From Williamsia muralis NBRC 105860 (GTDB taxonomy: Bacteria > Actinomycetota > Actinomycetes > Mycobacteriales > Mycobacteriaceae), in assembly GCF_001598915.1 (NCBI RefSeq), contig NZ_BDAP01000007.1, positions 62,001 to 126,000 on the forward strand: a stretch of DNA of 64,000 bases, given 5' to 3'. The notes below the pieces were generated by a model that did no database searches, had not been told where the DNA came from, and saw nothing but the letters and a program-made list of their open reading frames with translations. Shown here piece after piece: positions 29,424 through 38,253 of the stretch (the first letter of the stretch is position 1; every line of letters begins with the position of its first letter). The position numbers and the translations under genes were made by a program.

Positions 29424-30032
29424 ATGCCGTCAGCCACACCGGTGACCGTCGTGATCCTTGCGTCGGGCGCCGGCAGCCTGGCGTCGGCCCTGCTCGACGC
29501 CGCAGAGGACGACGAGTATCCGGCCGACGTGGCGGCGGTCATCTGCGACCGTGACTGTCCTGCTGAGCAATCCGCGCGCCGGCGAGGTACCCCCACCGCA
29601 GTGGTGGCCCTGGAGGGCGACCGCACCGAATGGGACCGCCGGCTCACCGACACGGTCGCGGGTTACGCGCCCGACCTGGTGGTGTCCGCCGGGTTCATGA
29701 AGATCCTGGGCACGCACTTCCTGGAACGCTTCGGCGGCCGGACGATCAACGCGCATCCGGCGCTCCTGCCCTCGTTCCCGGGCGCGCATGCTGTGGCCGC
29801 CGCGTTGGAGCACGGCGTCAAGGTCACCGGTTCCACGATCCACCTCGTGGACGGCGGGGTGGACACCGGCCCGATTCTCGCCCAGGCGCCGGTCGCGATC
29901 AGCCCAGGCGACGACGAGATCACGTTGCACGAACGAATCAAGATGGTCGAGCGAGTGCTGCTGGTAGCGGTTGTGCGTTCGATTGCCACCAAAGGTGTTG
30001 TCATCGAAGGACGAAAGGCCCACATTCCGTGA
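29424..30032 (+). CDS. purN: Phosphoribosylglycinamide formyltransferase
   Basis: 202 residues; transfers a formyl group from 10-formyl-THF to GAR in purine synthesis. Motifs: [15 protein letters not shown] (phosphate loop), [25 protein letters not shown] (catalytic Asn-His) and [11 protein letters not shown] with the catalytic Asp. The ATG at 29424 is used, although the best Shine-Dalgarno (GAGGAG) lies nearer to an in-frame CTG three codons upstream, so a short N-terminal extension is possible. The stop overlaps the purH GTG, giving an obligate purN-purH operon as in mycobacteria. Confidence 0.95.
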   Translation: MPSATPVTVVILASGAGSLASALLDAAEDDEYPADVAAVICDRDCPAEQSARRRGTPTAVVALEGDRTEWDRRLTDTVAGYAPDLVVSAGFMKILGTHFLERFGGRTINAHPALLPSFPGAHAVAAALEHGVKVTGSTIHLVDGGVDTGPILAQAPVAISPGDDEITLHERIKMVERVLLVAVVRSIATKGVVIEGRKAHIP

Positions 30033-31594
30033 GTAGTGACCTGCAGCGCAAACCGTTTCGACGTGCACTGGTCAGCGTGTACGACAAGACCGGGCTCGCG
30101 GAGCTTGCCGAGGGGCTGCACGCCGCCGGCGTAGAGATCGTGTCGACCGGTTCGACCGCGAAGAAGATTGCCGAGTCCGGTGTACCGGTGCTCGAGGTCT
30201 CCGAACTGACGGGCTTCCCGGAATGCCTCGAGGGCCGGGTCAAGACGTTGCATCCCCGGGTGCACGCGGGCGTCCTCGCCGACACCCGCAAACCCGACCA
30301 CCTCGAACAGCTCGAGGAACTCGGCATCGAGGCCTTCGAGCTCGTGGTGGTGAACCTGTACCCGTTCACCGAGACGGTGGCATCGGGCGCGAGTCCGGAC
30401 GAATGCGTCGAGCAGATCGACATCGGCGGTCCGTCGATGGTGCGCGGTGCCGCAAAGAATCACCCATCGGTGGCCGTGGTGGTGGATCCAGGGGACTACG
30501 CGACCGTCCTGACCGCGGTCGCTGACGGCGGCTTCACGTTGACCGAACGGCAAGCGCTCGCGGCGAAGGCATTTCGGCACACCGCCGACTACGACGTGGC
30601 CGTGGCCTCGTGGATGAGTTCGGTTGTCGCGCCCGAGCCCGAGGGCTCGTTGCCGACGTGGATCGGCAAGAGCTGGGAACGGTCGTCGGTGTTGCGGTAC
30701 GGCGAGAACCCGCACCAGTCCGCGGCATTGTTCGTCGGTGGCTCCGAAGCCCCCGGGCTGGCGCAGGCCGAACAGTTGCACGGCAAAGAGATGAGTTACA
30801 ACAACTACACCGACGCCGACGCTGCGTGGCGGGCCGCGTACGACTTCGGTGAACCTGCGGTCGCGATCATCAAGCACGCCAACCCCTGTGGCATCGCGGT
30901 CGACGACGACATCGCGGCGGCGCACCGTAAGGCCCATGCCTGTGACCCGGTGAGTGCATACGGCGGCGTGATCGCTGCCAACCGCCCGGTGAGCATGGAG
31001 ATGGCCGAGCAGGTCGCCGAGATCTTCACCGAGGTGGTGGTGGCACCCGGTTTCGAGGACGGCGCACTCTCGGTGCTGACCCGCAAGAAGAACGTACGTG
31101 TACTTCTCGCGCAGCCCCCGCAACGCGCGGGCCTGGAACTGCGCCCCGTGTCGGGCGGGTTGCTGGTGCAACAGCGCGACATCCTCGACGCGAGTGGCGA
31201 TTCGCCCGAGAACTGGCAGCTGGTTGCCGGTGACCCGGCCGATGACGCGACCCTCGCCGATCTGGTGTTCGCCTGGCGCGCATGCCGCGCCGTCAAGTCG
31301 AATGCGATCCTGCTGGCCAGTGACCAGGCGTCGGTCGGTGTCGGGATGGGCCAGGTGAACCGGGTGGATTCGGCACACTTGGCGGTCAAGCGAGCCGGCG
31401 AACGAGCGATGAACAGCGTAGGCGCGTCCGACGCCTTCTTCCCCTTCCCGGACGGTCTGCAGGTGCTGATCGACGGGGGAGTGAAAGCCGTTGTGCAGCC
31501 CGGTGGTTCGATCCGCGACAACGAGGTCATCAGTGCCGCACACGATGCCGGCATCACGCTGTACCTGACAGGTGCGCGGCACTTCGCCCACTGA
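30029..31594 (+). CDS. purH: Bifunctional AICAR formyltransferase / IMP cyclohydrolase
   Basis: 521 residues performing the last two steps of IMP synthesis. The N-terminal IMP cyclohydrolase (MGS-like) domain shows [31 protein letters not shown] and NLYPF. The C-terminal transformylase has [13 protein letters not shown], the catalytic KHANPCG near residue 280, DPVSAYGG and VKSNAI...[20 protein letters not shown] start at 30029 overlaps purN by 4 nt (GTGA). The longer open frame extending back into purN is not coding. A 12-bp hairpin follows. Confidence 0.96.
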   Translation: MSSDLQRKPFRRALVSVYDKTGLAELAEGLHAAGVEIVSTGSTAKKIAESGVPVLEVSELTGFPECLEGRVKTLHPRVHAGVLADTRKPDHLEQLEELGIEAFELVVVNLYPFTETVASGASPDECVEQIDIGGPSMVRGAAKNHPSVAVVVDPGDYATVLTAVADGGFTLTERQALAAKAFRHTADYDVAVASWMSSVVAPEPEGSLPTWIGKSWERSSVLRYGENPHQSAALFVGGSEAPGLAQAEQLHGKEMSYNNYTDADAAWRAAYDFGEPAVAIIKHANPCGIAVDDDIAAAHRKAHACDPVSAYGGVIAANRPVSMEMAEQVAEIFTEVVVAPGFEDGALSVLTRKKNVRVLLAQPPQRAGLELRPVSGGLLVQQRDILDASGDSPENWQLVAGDPADDATLADLVFAWRACRAVKSNAILLASDQASVGVGMGQVNRVDSAHLAVKRAGERAMNSVGASDAFFPFPDGLQVLIDGGVKAVVQPGGSIRDNEVISAAHDAGITLYLTGARHFAH

Positions 31595-31609
31595 CGAACG
31601 ACGCGGCGC

Positions 31610-31647
31610 CCTCGTGGCGGTGCTCCCAGATCGGGACCGCCACGAGG
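31610..31647. terminator. Convergent hairpin between purH and metQ2
   Basis: CCTCGTGGCGGT (31610-31621) and ACCGCCACGAGG (31636-31647) are perfectly complementary (12 bp) with a 14-nt loop. It lies between convergent genes and lacks a clear U-tract; a bidirectional terminator is likely. Confidence 0.65.
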
Positions 31648-31664
31648 ACACCGCATCGACGTGA

Positions 31665-32576
31665 TCAGATGGGCAGCAGGATGTTCTTCACCTGAGGGTC
31701 GGTGGCCAGGTACTCCTGTACCGCAGGGTCTTTGAACACCTGCACCAGCTTCTTGATGTTCTCGGTGTCCTTCCACTTGGTGCCGATGGTCAGCTGGCCG
31801 GCGAACTCGTCGGGTGCCGGCGGCGCGAAGATCTGCTTCTTGATGTCGATGTCGGCGGCGAGGTAGTACTCGGTGTAGCCGACGGCGGCATCGATGTCGG
31901 GCAGTGCGCGCGACTGCGCCGCGAAGTCGAGCAGTGTGAACTGCAGGTTCTTCGGGTTGGAGACGATGTCCTTCTGGGTGGCCTTCCACTTGTCTGCCGC
32001 CGGGTTCAGCTCGATCAGACCGGCACGCTCGAGCAGCCACAGGCCCTGCGCCTCGTTGGCAGGATCGGAGTACAACGACACGGTGGCGCCGTCGGGCAGC
32101 TGCGCGGGGTCGGTGTACTTGTCCGACCAGATGCCGAATCCCCAACGGAAGACCGGGGTTGCGGCTTCTTCCTTGAAGTCGGGGTTGGCTTCCAGTACCT
32201 GACCGAGCCACAGCTTGTGCTGGTAGATGGTTCCGGCGACCTCGCCGTCACTCACCGCTCGGTTGATGGTGGTGCTGTCGGCCAGCCCTTTGAACTTGAT
32301 CTTCAGGTCGTACTTCGGGGCGACCTCCTCGGCGATTAAGTCGACGAGCGCCTCTTCGGCGGCATTGCCTTCGGCCGTGGCGATCTCGAGTGTCGCACCG
32401 GCGGTTTCGTTGGGTGACTTCGAATCCGAACCACCCCAGAACCGCCACCCGACGAACGCGAGTACCACAGCGACGACAACGCCGATCGCGATGTACAGCG
32501 GAAGTCGCCTGCGGGACTTGATGTCGAAGCCGCCGGGATCACCGCTTCCGGTGGGGCGCTCAGTTGTGGACGTCAT
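31665..32576 (-). CDS. MetQ/NlpA-family binding protein with N-terminal membrane anchor
   Basis: 303 residues. Unlike the first MetQ of this window it has no lipobox. An N-terminal cytoplasmic stretch is followed by a single transmembrane helix (about 27-47), then the NlpA-type binding domain (LEIATAEGNAAEEALVDLI, YQHKLWLGQVLEANP, VSLYSDPANEAQGLWLLERAG). The ligand pocket differs considerably from the first MetQ, so the substrate may differ. It is the last gene of a metN-metI-metQ run on the minus strand, 117 bp after metI2. Confidence 0.85.
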   Translation of the reverse strand: MTSTTERPTGSGDPGGFDIKSRRRLPLYIAIGVVVAVVLAFVGWRFWGGSDSKSPNETAGATLEIATAEGNAAEEALVDLIAEEVAPKYDLKIKFKGLADSTTINRAVSDGEVAGTIYQHKLWLGQVLEANPDFKEEAATPVFRWGFGIWSDKYTDPAQLPDGATVSLYSDPANEAQGLWLLERAGLIELNPAADKWKATQKDIVSNPKNLQFTLLDFAAQSRALPDIDAAVGYTEYYLAADIDIKKQIFAPPAPDEFAGQLTIGTKWKDTENIKKLVQVFKDPAVQEYLATDPQVKNILLPI

Positions 32577-32693
32577 GGTTATCTCCTCATCGGTGCGAAA
32601 TCAGTGGGTGTGCAGATGAAAACGGCACGGCCGTGCGCGCAGTGGGTGTTGTTTCCCGCGTCAGGTGGTCGCGGTGGTCGAGCGGGTACGGCG

Positions 32694-33410
32694 TCAGGCG
32701 TGCGACCGGGCGCGGATGGTCTGTCCCGGCGTGAGGTGACGGACCAGCGCATCGCCGACGATCTGGATGAGTGCCACGGTGATCACCAGCGTCACGATGG
32801 TCGCGATCATCACGCCGTGATCGAATCGCTGATAGCCATAGGTGACGGCGATGTAGCCAAGACCGCCTGCGCCGATCGTTCCCGCGATGGCCGAGTATTC
32901 GATCATCGCGATGGTGTTGATGGTGAGACCACCGACGATGTTCGGAAGTGCTTCGGGTATCTGCGTCTTCCAGATCACCTGACCGTTGGACGCGCCCGAC
33001 GCGCGGGCCACATCGATCACCGCCGGCGGCACCGACCGCAGCGAGTTCTCCACGATTCGGGTGAAGAAGGCGATGCCCGCCAATGACATCGGGACTACGG
33101 CTGCGGGTATGCCGATGTTGGTGCCGGTGATCAGGCGGGTGAGCGGGATGATCGACGTCATCAGGACGAGAAACGGCAACGAGCGGCCGATGCTGATCAC
33201 CCACGACAGCGGTGAGTGGAAGACCTTGTTCTCGAACAGGCCGCCAGGCGCCAGGTTGTGGATCGTCGCGCCCAGTGGCACGCCGACGAGCAGCACGATC
33301 ACCATCACGATCGACACCATCGTGAGGGTGTCGACGAACGCCGGGATCAGCAGATCCGGGATCTCGTCGGTGGGTACGGTGATCGCCGCGAGGTGCGTGA
33401 TGTCGCTCAT
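32694..33410 (-). CDS. ABC transporter permease, MetI type (second system)
   Basis: 238 residues from an ATG (33410) that overlaps the ATPase gene by 4 nt. Five or six hydrophobic helices with the EAA-type loop (IDVARASGASNGQVIWKTQIPEA) and GTIGAGGLGYIAVTYGYQRFD near the C-terminus, typical of MetI. It forms the channel for the metN2/metQ2 system. A longer open frame in the same phase reaches back through the ATPase gene, but only the segment from 33410 resembles MetI. Confidence 0.88.
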   Translation of the reverse strand: MSDITHLAAITVPTDEIPDLLIPAFVDTLTMVSIVMVIVLLVGVPLGATIHNLAPGGLFENKVFHSPLSWVISIGRSLPFLVLMTSIIPLTRLITGTNIGIPAAVVPMSLAGIAFFTRIVENSLRSVPPAVIDVARASGASNGQVIWKTQIPEALPNIVGGLTINTIAMIEYSAIAGTIGAGGLGYIAVTYGYQRFDHGVMIATIVTLVITVALIQIVGDALVRHLTPGQTIRARSHA

Positions 33411-34411
33411 GCCGCGACCTCGACCACGGGCTTGGCGGGCAGGCTCGTCGAGAGCCCATGGCGGGCTGCGCTTTCCAGAAATGCTCCGGAGAGCTCGTCC
33501 GGTACCGAGACCGTGATCTCGCCGACGGACACGCCGTCGACCACCTGTACGGCGGCCCCGAGGATCGAGATCGGCACGGACAGCTCGGATCCGATGCGGC
33601 TGATCCAGTCGGCAGGCACCGATGCCGAGTTGTAGGTGAGTTCGAACGAGCGTTGGCCCGGCTCGGGATCGGCAGAGGTCCCCCGTGGACGCAGCGATCG
33701 CCCGAGGACGGAGGTGGAGTCGGTGAGAAGGTCCACCAGCGAACCTTTTTCGACGATCCGGCCCGCATCCAGGCGGCCGACGCTGTCGGCGACCTTCACG
33801 ATGGTGTCCATCTCGTGGGTGATGAACACCACCGCCAGGTTGAGTTCTTCGCGCACCTCGCGCAGCAGTTCGAGGAAGGAGTCGGTTGTCTGCGGATCCA
33901 GGCCCGACGTCGCCTCGTCGGACAGCAGCACCGAGGGGCGCAGGGCCAGGGCACGGGCGATGCCCACACGCTGTCGCTGCCCTCCGGACAACTGGTGGGG
34001 ATACAGGTCCGCGCGGTCGGTGAGGCCGACCCTGTCGAGGAGCTCGGCCACGCGGTCGCGTGTCTGTCCCTTGGTGACGCCGAGGAATTCCAATGGCAGC
34101 GCCACGTTTTCGGCTGCCGTCCGCCGCGAGAGCAGGCTGGACGACTGGAAGACGGTGCCTATGCGCCTGCGGGCATCGCGCAGGGCCCGGGTGCTCAACT
34201 CGGTCAGGTTCTGGTTGTTCACGACGACCTTGCCCGACGTGGGCCGTTCGAGCAGGTTGAGGCAGTGCGCGAGGGTGCTCTTGCCGGCGCCGCTCGGTCC
34301 GACGATGGCAAAGATCTCGCCGGGGTCGACGGTGAAACTGACGTCGTCCAGCACGGTCGCGGCCGTCGGCCCGGTGCCGTAGATCTTCCCGAGCTTTTCT
34401 ACTTCGATCAC
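33407..34411 (-). CDS. ABC transporter ATP-binding protein, MetN type (second system)
   Basis: 334 residues from GTG at 34411 with GGAAAG nine nt upstream; an open frame extending further upstream has no homology. Core motifs: Walker A GPSGAGKST, FQSSSLL, LSGGQRQR, LLSDEATSGLDP and FITHEMDTI. A C-terminal NIL-like regulatory domain (about 265-334) is present. First gene of the metNIQ2 operon; its GTG overlaps the stop of a 40-codon upstream ORF. Substrate by family: methionine or another sulphur-containing amino acid. Confidence 0.9.
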   Translation of the reverse strand: MIEVEKLGKIYGTGPTAATVLDDVSFTVDPGEIFAIVGPSGAGKSTLAHCLNLLERPTSGKVVVNNQNLTELSTRALRDARRRIGTVFQSSSLLSRRTAAENVALPLEFLGVTKGQTRDRVAELLDRVGLTDRADLYPHQLSGGQRQRVGIARALALRPSVLLSDEATSGLDPQTTDSFLELLREVREELNLAVVFITHEMDTIVKVADSVGRLDAGRIVEKGSLVDLLTDSTSVLGRSLRPRGTSADPEPGQRSFELTYNSASVPADWISRIGSELSVPISILGAAVQVVDGVSVGEITVSVPDELSGAFLESAARHGLSTSLPAKPVVEVAA

Positions 34412-34530
34412 GAGGTGGTTCTTTCCAGGAGACAGGGACGGGCGTCCCCGGCACACTGGATGCGCCGGGGACGTCGGGTATGACGGAAATGGTGCGCAAG
34501 GGTGCGTGTTTGGCACAGCTTTGCGATCAT
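34408..34530 (-). CDS. Upstream ORF (40 codons) in the metN2 leader
   Basis: ATG at 34530 has GGAG 5 nt upstream. The ORF encodes 40 residues containing three Cys and four His and stops with a TGA overlapping the metN2 GTG (GTGA). A strong hairpin lies within it. This is the layout of a cis-acting leader peptide or translational coupler; cysteine-containing leader ORFs are known to attenuate sulphur-metabolism operons in mycobacteria. No family is recognised, and coding is an inference from the start, stop and ribosome site. Confidence 0.4.
   Translation of the reverse strand: MIAKLCQTRTLAHHFRHTRRPRRIQCAGDARPCLLERTTS
34443..34473 (-). promoter_or_regulatory. Hairpin in the metN2 leader
   Basis: CGTCCCCGGC and GCCGGGGACG form a perfect 10-bp stem with an 11-nt loop, ending about 30 nt before the metN2 start on the minus-strand transcript and lying inside the upstream ORF. 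No U-run follows, so it may act on translation or as part of an attenuator. Confidence 0.5.
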
Positions 34531-34615
34531 CGTGACTCCAAGTGGACTGCGGACAGTCCGATGTGCCGGGGTGCTGGCCGGTACCCGCGAGGGCAAGGCG
34601 GAGTAGATTGCCGCT

Positions 34616-35344
34616 GTGGCAGAACTGGCATTCCTGATCGCCGCCGGTTTCCTGTCCGGTGTGGTGGGTTACGTGACGGGGATCGCCTCACTCGTCAGCT
34701 ATCCCGCATTGCTGATTGCCGGACTGCCCCCGCTGACCGCGAACATGACCAACACGGTCGCGTTGATCCCCGTCGGGGTCGGCAGCACTGCTCAGGCGCG
34801 GAACTCGTTGACCTTCGACAGGCGTCTTGGCCTCTGGTGTGTTGCCGCCGCGGTCGGGGGAGTGCTGGGATCGGTTCTGCTCCTGTTGACCCCGGCGGGG
34901 GCCTTCGAGGCGATCGTCCCGTACCTCGTGGCCACCGCGGCCTTGGCAGTACTCGGCCAGCCGCTGATCCGGCGGATCGCCGGCCATCGCGACGCGCCCC
35001 GGGTTTTTGTGGCGGGCATCGTGGTGATCGGCGTCTACGGCGGCTACTTCGGGGCCGGCGCGGGCATCATCTTCACCGCACTCGCCCTCATCCTCACCGC
35101 GCAGCCACTCGGCCAGGCGACGTTGATCAAGTCGGTGTTGTTGTGTGCATCGAATGCTGTTGCCGCATTGGGCTTTGCCATCTTCGGCGACGTCGACTGG
35201 TCGTCGGCAGCGGCGATGGGGCTCGGTTGTCTCGCCGGCGGTTGGATCGGCCCACCCGTCGTGAACCGGCTGCCCGTCGCGGTGCTCCGGGTTGCCATCG
35301 CACTGGCGGGTTTCGCTCTGGCCGCCTGGCTCGGACTGCGTTGA
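34616..35344 (+). CDS. TauE/SafE-family membrane protein (putative sulfite/organosulfonate exporter)
   Basis: 242 residues, GTG start, with seven to eight hydrophobic helices. The two half-repeats of the TauE/SafE family (DUF81) are visible: GFLSGVVGYVTGIASLVSYPALL at the start and GGYFGAGAGIIFTALAL in the middle, plus the conserved Asn-Thr of the first repeat (TANMTNTVALIPVG). The family exports or imports small sulphur or carbon anions. It is divergent from metN2, so the shared 204-bp region may link both to sulphur status; this is inference from context. Confidence 0.87.
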   Translation: MAELAFLIAAGFLSGVVGYVTGIASLVSYPALLIAGLPPLTANMTNTVALIPVGVGSTAQARNSLTFDRRLGLWCVAAAVGGVLGSVLLLLTPAGAFEAIVPYLVATAALAVLGQPLIRRIAGHRDAPRVFVAGIVVIGVYGGYFGAGAGIIFTALALILTAQPLGQATLIKSVLLCASNAVAALGFAIFGDVDWSSAAAMGLGCLAGGWIGPPVVNRLPVAVLRVAIALAGFALAAWLGLR

Positions 35345-35374
35345 CGAGCGCGAATTCGGCGGGTGAGTGGCGAC

Positions 35375-36640
35375 TCAGACAACGCCTTCGTCATGCAAGG
35401 CTGCCACTGCGTCCGGGCTCAAACCCAGTAGGGCGCCGAGGACTTCGCTGTTGTGGTAGCCGGGAACGGGAGCACCGGCATTACGGATGCTGCCGGGGGT
35501 GCCCGTCAGGTGCGGCACGATACCGGGACCCAGCACGGTGTCGTTGATGCGCTCATCGAAGTGCTCGGCGATCATGCCCCTGGCGATGAGTTGTGGATCA
35601 CGGATCACCTCGGCAACCGTATTGATCGGCCCCACAACCACTCCCGCGGCGGTGAGGAGTTCGATCAGCGCGTCGCGCGGCTGCTCGGCAGTCCACTGGG
35701 CGATCAGCTCGTCGAGCTCGTCCTGGTTCTCGCCGCGCGCACCGTGGGTGGCGAAACGGGGGTCGGTGCTGAGTTCGGGCCGGCCCATCGCCGTGCACAG
35801 CCGGGCGAACACGGTGTCCTGATTCGCGCCGATGACAACAAGCGAGCCGTCTCCGGTGGGGTAGATGTTCGACGGCGCGATGCCGGCCAGCCGGGTGCCC
35901 GAGGGCCCACGGACCACGCCACCCTGGTCGTAGTCGGGGATCGTCGATTCCTGGATCGCCAGGCATGCCTCGTTCAGAGCCGTGTCGACGATCTGGCCCT
36001 CCCCGGTGACGGTGCGGCGGTACAGCGCCGCGAGAGCGCCGTGCACGGCGAACATCCCTGCCAGGGTGTCGCCCAGTGACAGCGCGATCCGTGGCGGAGG
36101 CTGATCGGGATATCCGTTGAGATGGCGGAGGCCGCTCACCGCTTCGGCCACGGACGCGTACCCAGCCCGTCCTGCGTCCGGTCCGGTCTGCCCGTAGCCC
36201 GACACCCGCACCAGGATGATGCCCCGGTTGCGCTCGCGGAGGACGTCGTAGCCGAGGTCGAGCTTCTCCAGGGTGCCCGGGCGAAAGTTCTCCACGATGA
36301 TGTCGGACTGGTCGACCAGTTCGAGGAACAGTTCGCGTCCGCGTTCGCTGCGGAGGTCGAGGGTGATCGCACGTTTGTTGCGCGCGTACACCGTCCACAG
36401 GAATCGGTGACCATCGCGTTCGGCCTGGCCCCACCCGCGCAGCGGGTCGGGCAAGCCGGGCGCCTCGATCTTGATGACGTCGGCGCCGAGGTCACCCATC
36501 AGGCGGGCGCCGAACGGCCCCGCGATGAGGGAACCGAGTTCGAGCACCCGGATACCGTCGAGAGCGCCGGCGGGCGGGGTACCACCGCTGGGGGATGTGC
36601 TCGACTCTTCGGCCGGTTCCGACGGTGTGGGTGGCGTCAT
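35375..36640 (-). CDS. CaiB/BaiF-family CoA transferase (family III)
   Basis: 421 residues. The N-terminal CaiB motif GIRVLELGSLIAGPFGARLMGDLGADVIKIE is complete, followed by NKRAITLDLRSERGRELFLELV and ENFRPGTLEKLDLGYD. The catalytic aspartate is in the ALSLGDTLAG segment. Family III enzymes move CoA between acids such as formate/oxalate, carnitine or aryl-succinates through an aspartyl-CoA thioester. The substrate here cannot be read from sequence. It is convergent with the TauE gene and divergent from the AAA+ gene. The N-terminal 25 residues are disordered. Confidence 0.9.
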   Translation of the reverse strand: MTPPTPSEPAEESSTSPSGGTPPAGALDGIRVLELGSLIAGPFGARLMGDLGADVIKIEAPGLPDPLRGWGQAERDGHRFLWTVYARNKRAITLDLRSERGRELFLELVDQSDIIVENFRPGTLEKLDLGYDVLRERNRGIILVRVSGYGQTGPDAGRAGYASVAEAVSGLRHLNGYPDQPPPRIALSLGDTLAGMFAVHGALAALYRRTVTGEGQIVDTALNEACLAIQESTIPDYDQGGVVRGPSGTRLAGIAPSNIYPTGDGSLVVIGANQDTVFARLCTAMGRPELSTDPRFATHGARGENQDELDELIAQWTAEQPRDALIELLTAAGVVVGPINTVAEVIRDPQLIARGMIAEHFDERINDTVLGPGIVPHLTGTPGSIRNAGAPVPGYHNSEVLGALLGLSPDAVAALHDEGVV

Positions 36641-36758
36641 CGGTCAAGTGTCGCCAATGGTCGCGAACCCACACCCAATGGGGTGTGCCGGAGGCCGTCC
36701 CGTGTTCCTCTGCGGGCGTAAACAAGTGCACTCCGGCGACGAGGCTCGTAGCGTGGAC

Positions 36759-38177
36759 ATGGTGAGCACACCCCACACCACGAACACCCGCTCTGCCCAC
36801 CCCTCTCCACGGACCCTGGGGGAGTTGCGTGCCTCCGGCCACGTACAGCGCAGCGTCAAAGACGAGATACGCAACAACCTGCTGTCCGCACTCCGGTCGG
36901 GCACCGATCCCTGGCCCGGGATCCTCGGGTTCGAGACCACCGTCCTGCCCCAGCTCGAGCGTGCGCTGATCGCCGGCCACGACGTGGTGATGCTCGGTGA
37001 ACGCGGCCAGGGCAAGACCCGTCTGCTGCGTACGATCGTAGGCCTGCTCGACGAGTGGACCCCGGTCATCGAAGGCTCTGAGCTCGCCGAGCATCCGTAC
37101 GAGCCCATCACTCCCGGTTCCATTCGTAAGGCCGCGAACCTGCAGGAAGACCTGCCCATCGGGTGGCTCCACCGCAGCGAGCGCTACAGCGAGAAGCTCG
37201 CCACCCCTGACACCTCGGTGGGCGACCTCGTCGGTGACGTCGATCCGATGAAGGTCGCCGAGGGCCGCAGTCTCGGTGATCCCGAGACCATCCACTTCGG
37301 GTTGATCCCGCGCGCACACCGCGGCATCGTGGCGATCAACGAGCTGCCCGACCTCGCCGAGCGCATCCAGGTCGCCATGCTCAACGTGATGGAAGAACGT
37401 GACATCCAGGTCCGCGGGTACAGCCTCCGGCTGCCGCTCGATGTGGTGCTGATGGCCAGTGCCAACCCCGAGGACTACACCAACCGCGGCCGCATCATCA
37501 CGCCTCTCAAAGACCGTTTCGGCGCCGAGATCCGCACCCACTACCCGATCGAGTTGGTCGACGAGATCGCGGTGATCGAGCAGGAAGCCGATCTCACCGC
37601 GTCGGTACCCACCTTCATCGTCGAGATCATCGCCCGCTTCACGCGGTACGTGCGCGACCACCCGTCCATCGATCAGCGCTCCGGAGTCTCCGCGCGGTTC
37701 GCCATCGCGGGTGCTGAAACGGTCGCCGCCGCCGCTTTGCACCGCGCCACCATCCTGGGCGAGGACCTCGCGGTCGCGCGCGTCGTGGACCTGTCCTCGG
37801 TGATCGAGGTGCTCCGCGGCAAGGTCGAGTTCGAGTCGGGTGAAGAGGGCCGCGAGATCGAGATCCTCGAACACCTGCTGCGCAAGTCGACGGCCGACAC
37901 CGTGCGTGCGCATCTCGGTGGTGTCGACCTGGCCACGCTCGTCACCGCGCTGGAAGCCAGTGACCCGATCATCACCGGTGACCGGGTGTCGGCGAGGGAG
38001 TTGCTGACCTCGATGCCCGAGGGCACCGACCCCGTCGTGACAAAGATCGCCGAGCGTCTCGAGGCGACGGACGACGGTGAACGGGCCAGCGCGCTGGAGC
38101 TCGCCCTGGAGGGATTGTTCTTGGCCCGCCGGATCGGCAAAGAAGCCGACGAGGCAGGCCGGACCGTGTACGGCTAG
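36759..38177 (+). CDS. MoxR/Mg-chelatase-like AAA+ ATPase (Rv0958-like)
   Basis: 472 residues from the ATG at 36759 (GTG at 36753 and 36762 are alternatives). The AAA+ core has Walker A GERGQGKT near residue 80, GIVAINELPDLAERIQVAMLNVMEE as Walker B/sensor region, and NPEDYTNRGRIITPLKDRFG. A C-terminal helical lid follows. Proteins of this type act as chaperone-like remodellers with a VWA-domain partner. The next gene encodes exactly such a partner, as in Rv0958-Rv0959. Target in the cell is unknown. Confidence 0.88.
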   Translation: MVSTPHTTNTRSAHPSPRTLGELRASGHVQRSVKDEIRNNLLSALRSGTDPWPGILGFETTVLPQLERALIAGHDVVMLGERGQGKTRLLRTIVGLLDEWTPVIEGSELAEHPYEPITPGSIRKAANLQEDLPIGWLHRSERYSEKLATPDTSVGDLVGDVDPMKVAEGRSLGDPETIHFGLIPRAHRGIVAINELPDLAERIQVAMLNVMEERDIQVRGYSLRLPLDVVLMASANPEDYTNRGRIITPLKDRFGAEIRTHYPIELVDEIAVIEQEADLTASVPTFIVEIIARFTRYVRDHPSIDQRSGVSARFAIAGAETVAAAALHRATILGEDLAVARVVDLSSVIEVLRGKVEFESGEEGREIEILEHLLRKSTADTVRAHLGGVDLATLVTALEASDPIITGDRVSARELLTSMPEGTDPVVTKIAERLEATDDGERASALELALEGLFLARRIGKEADEAGRTVYG

Positions 38178-38253
38178 GTCGACATCGGGTTCCGCGGCCG
38201 GTCCGCGGAACCGGTGTCGGTCGGTTATTCAGACATATTGGACGGGAAAAAGC

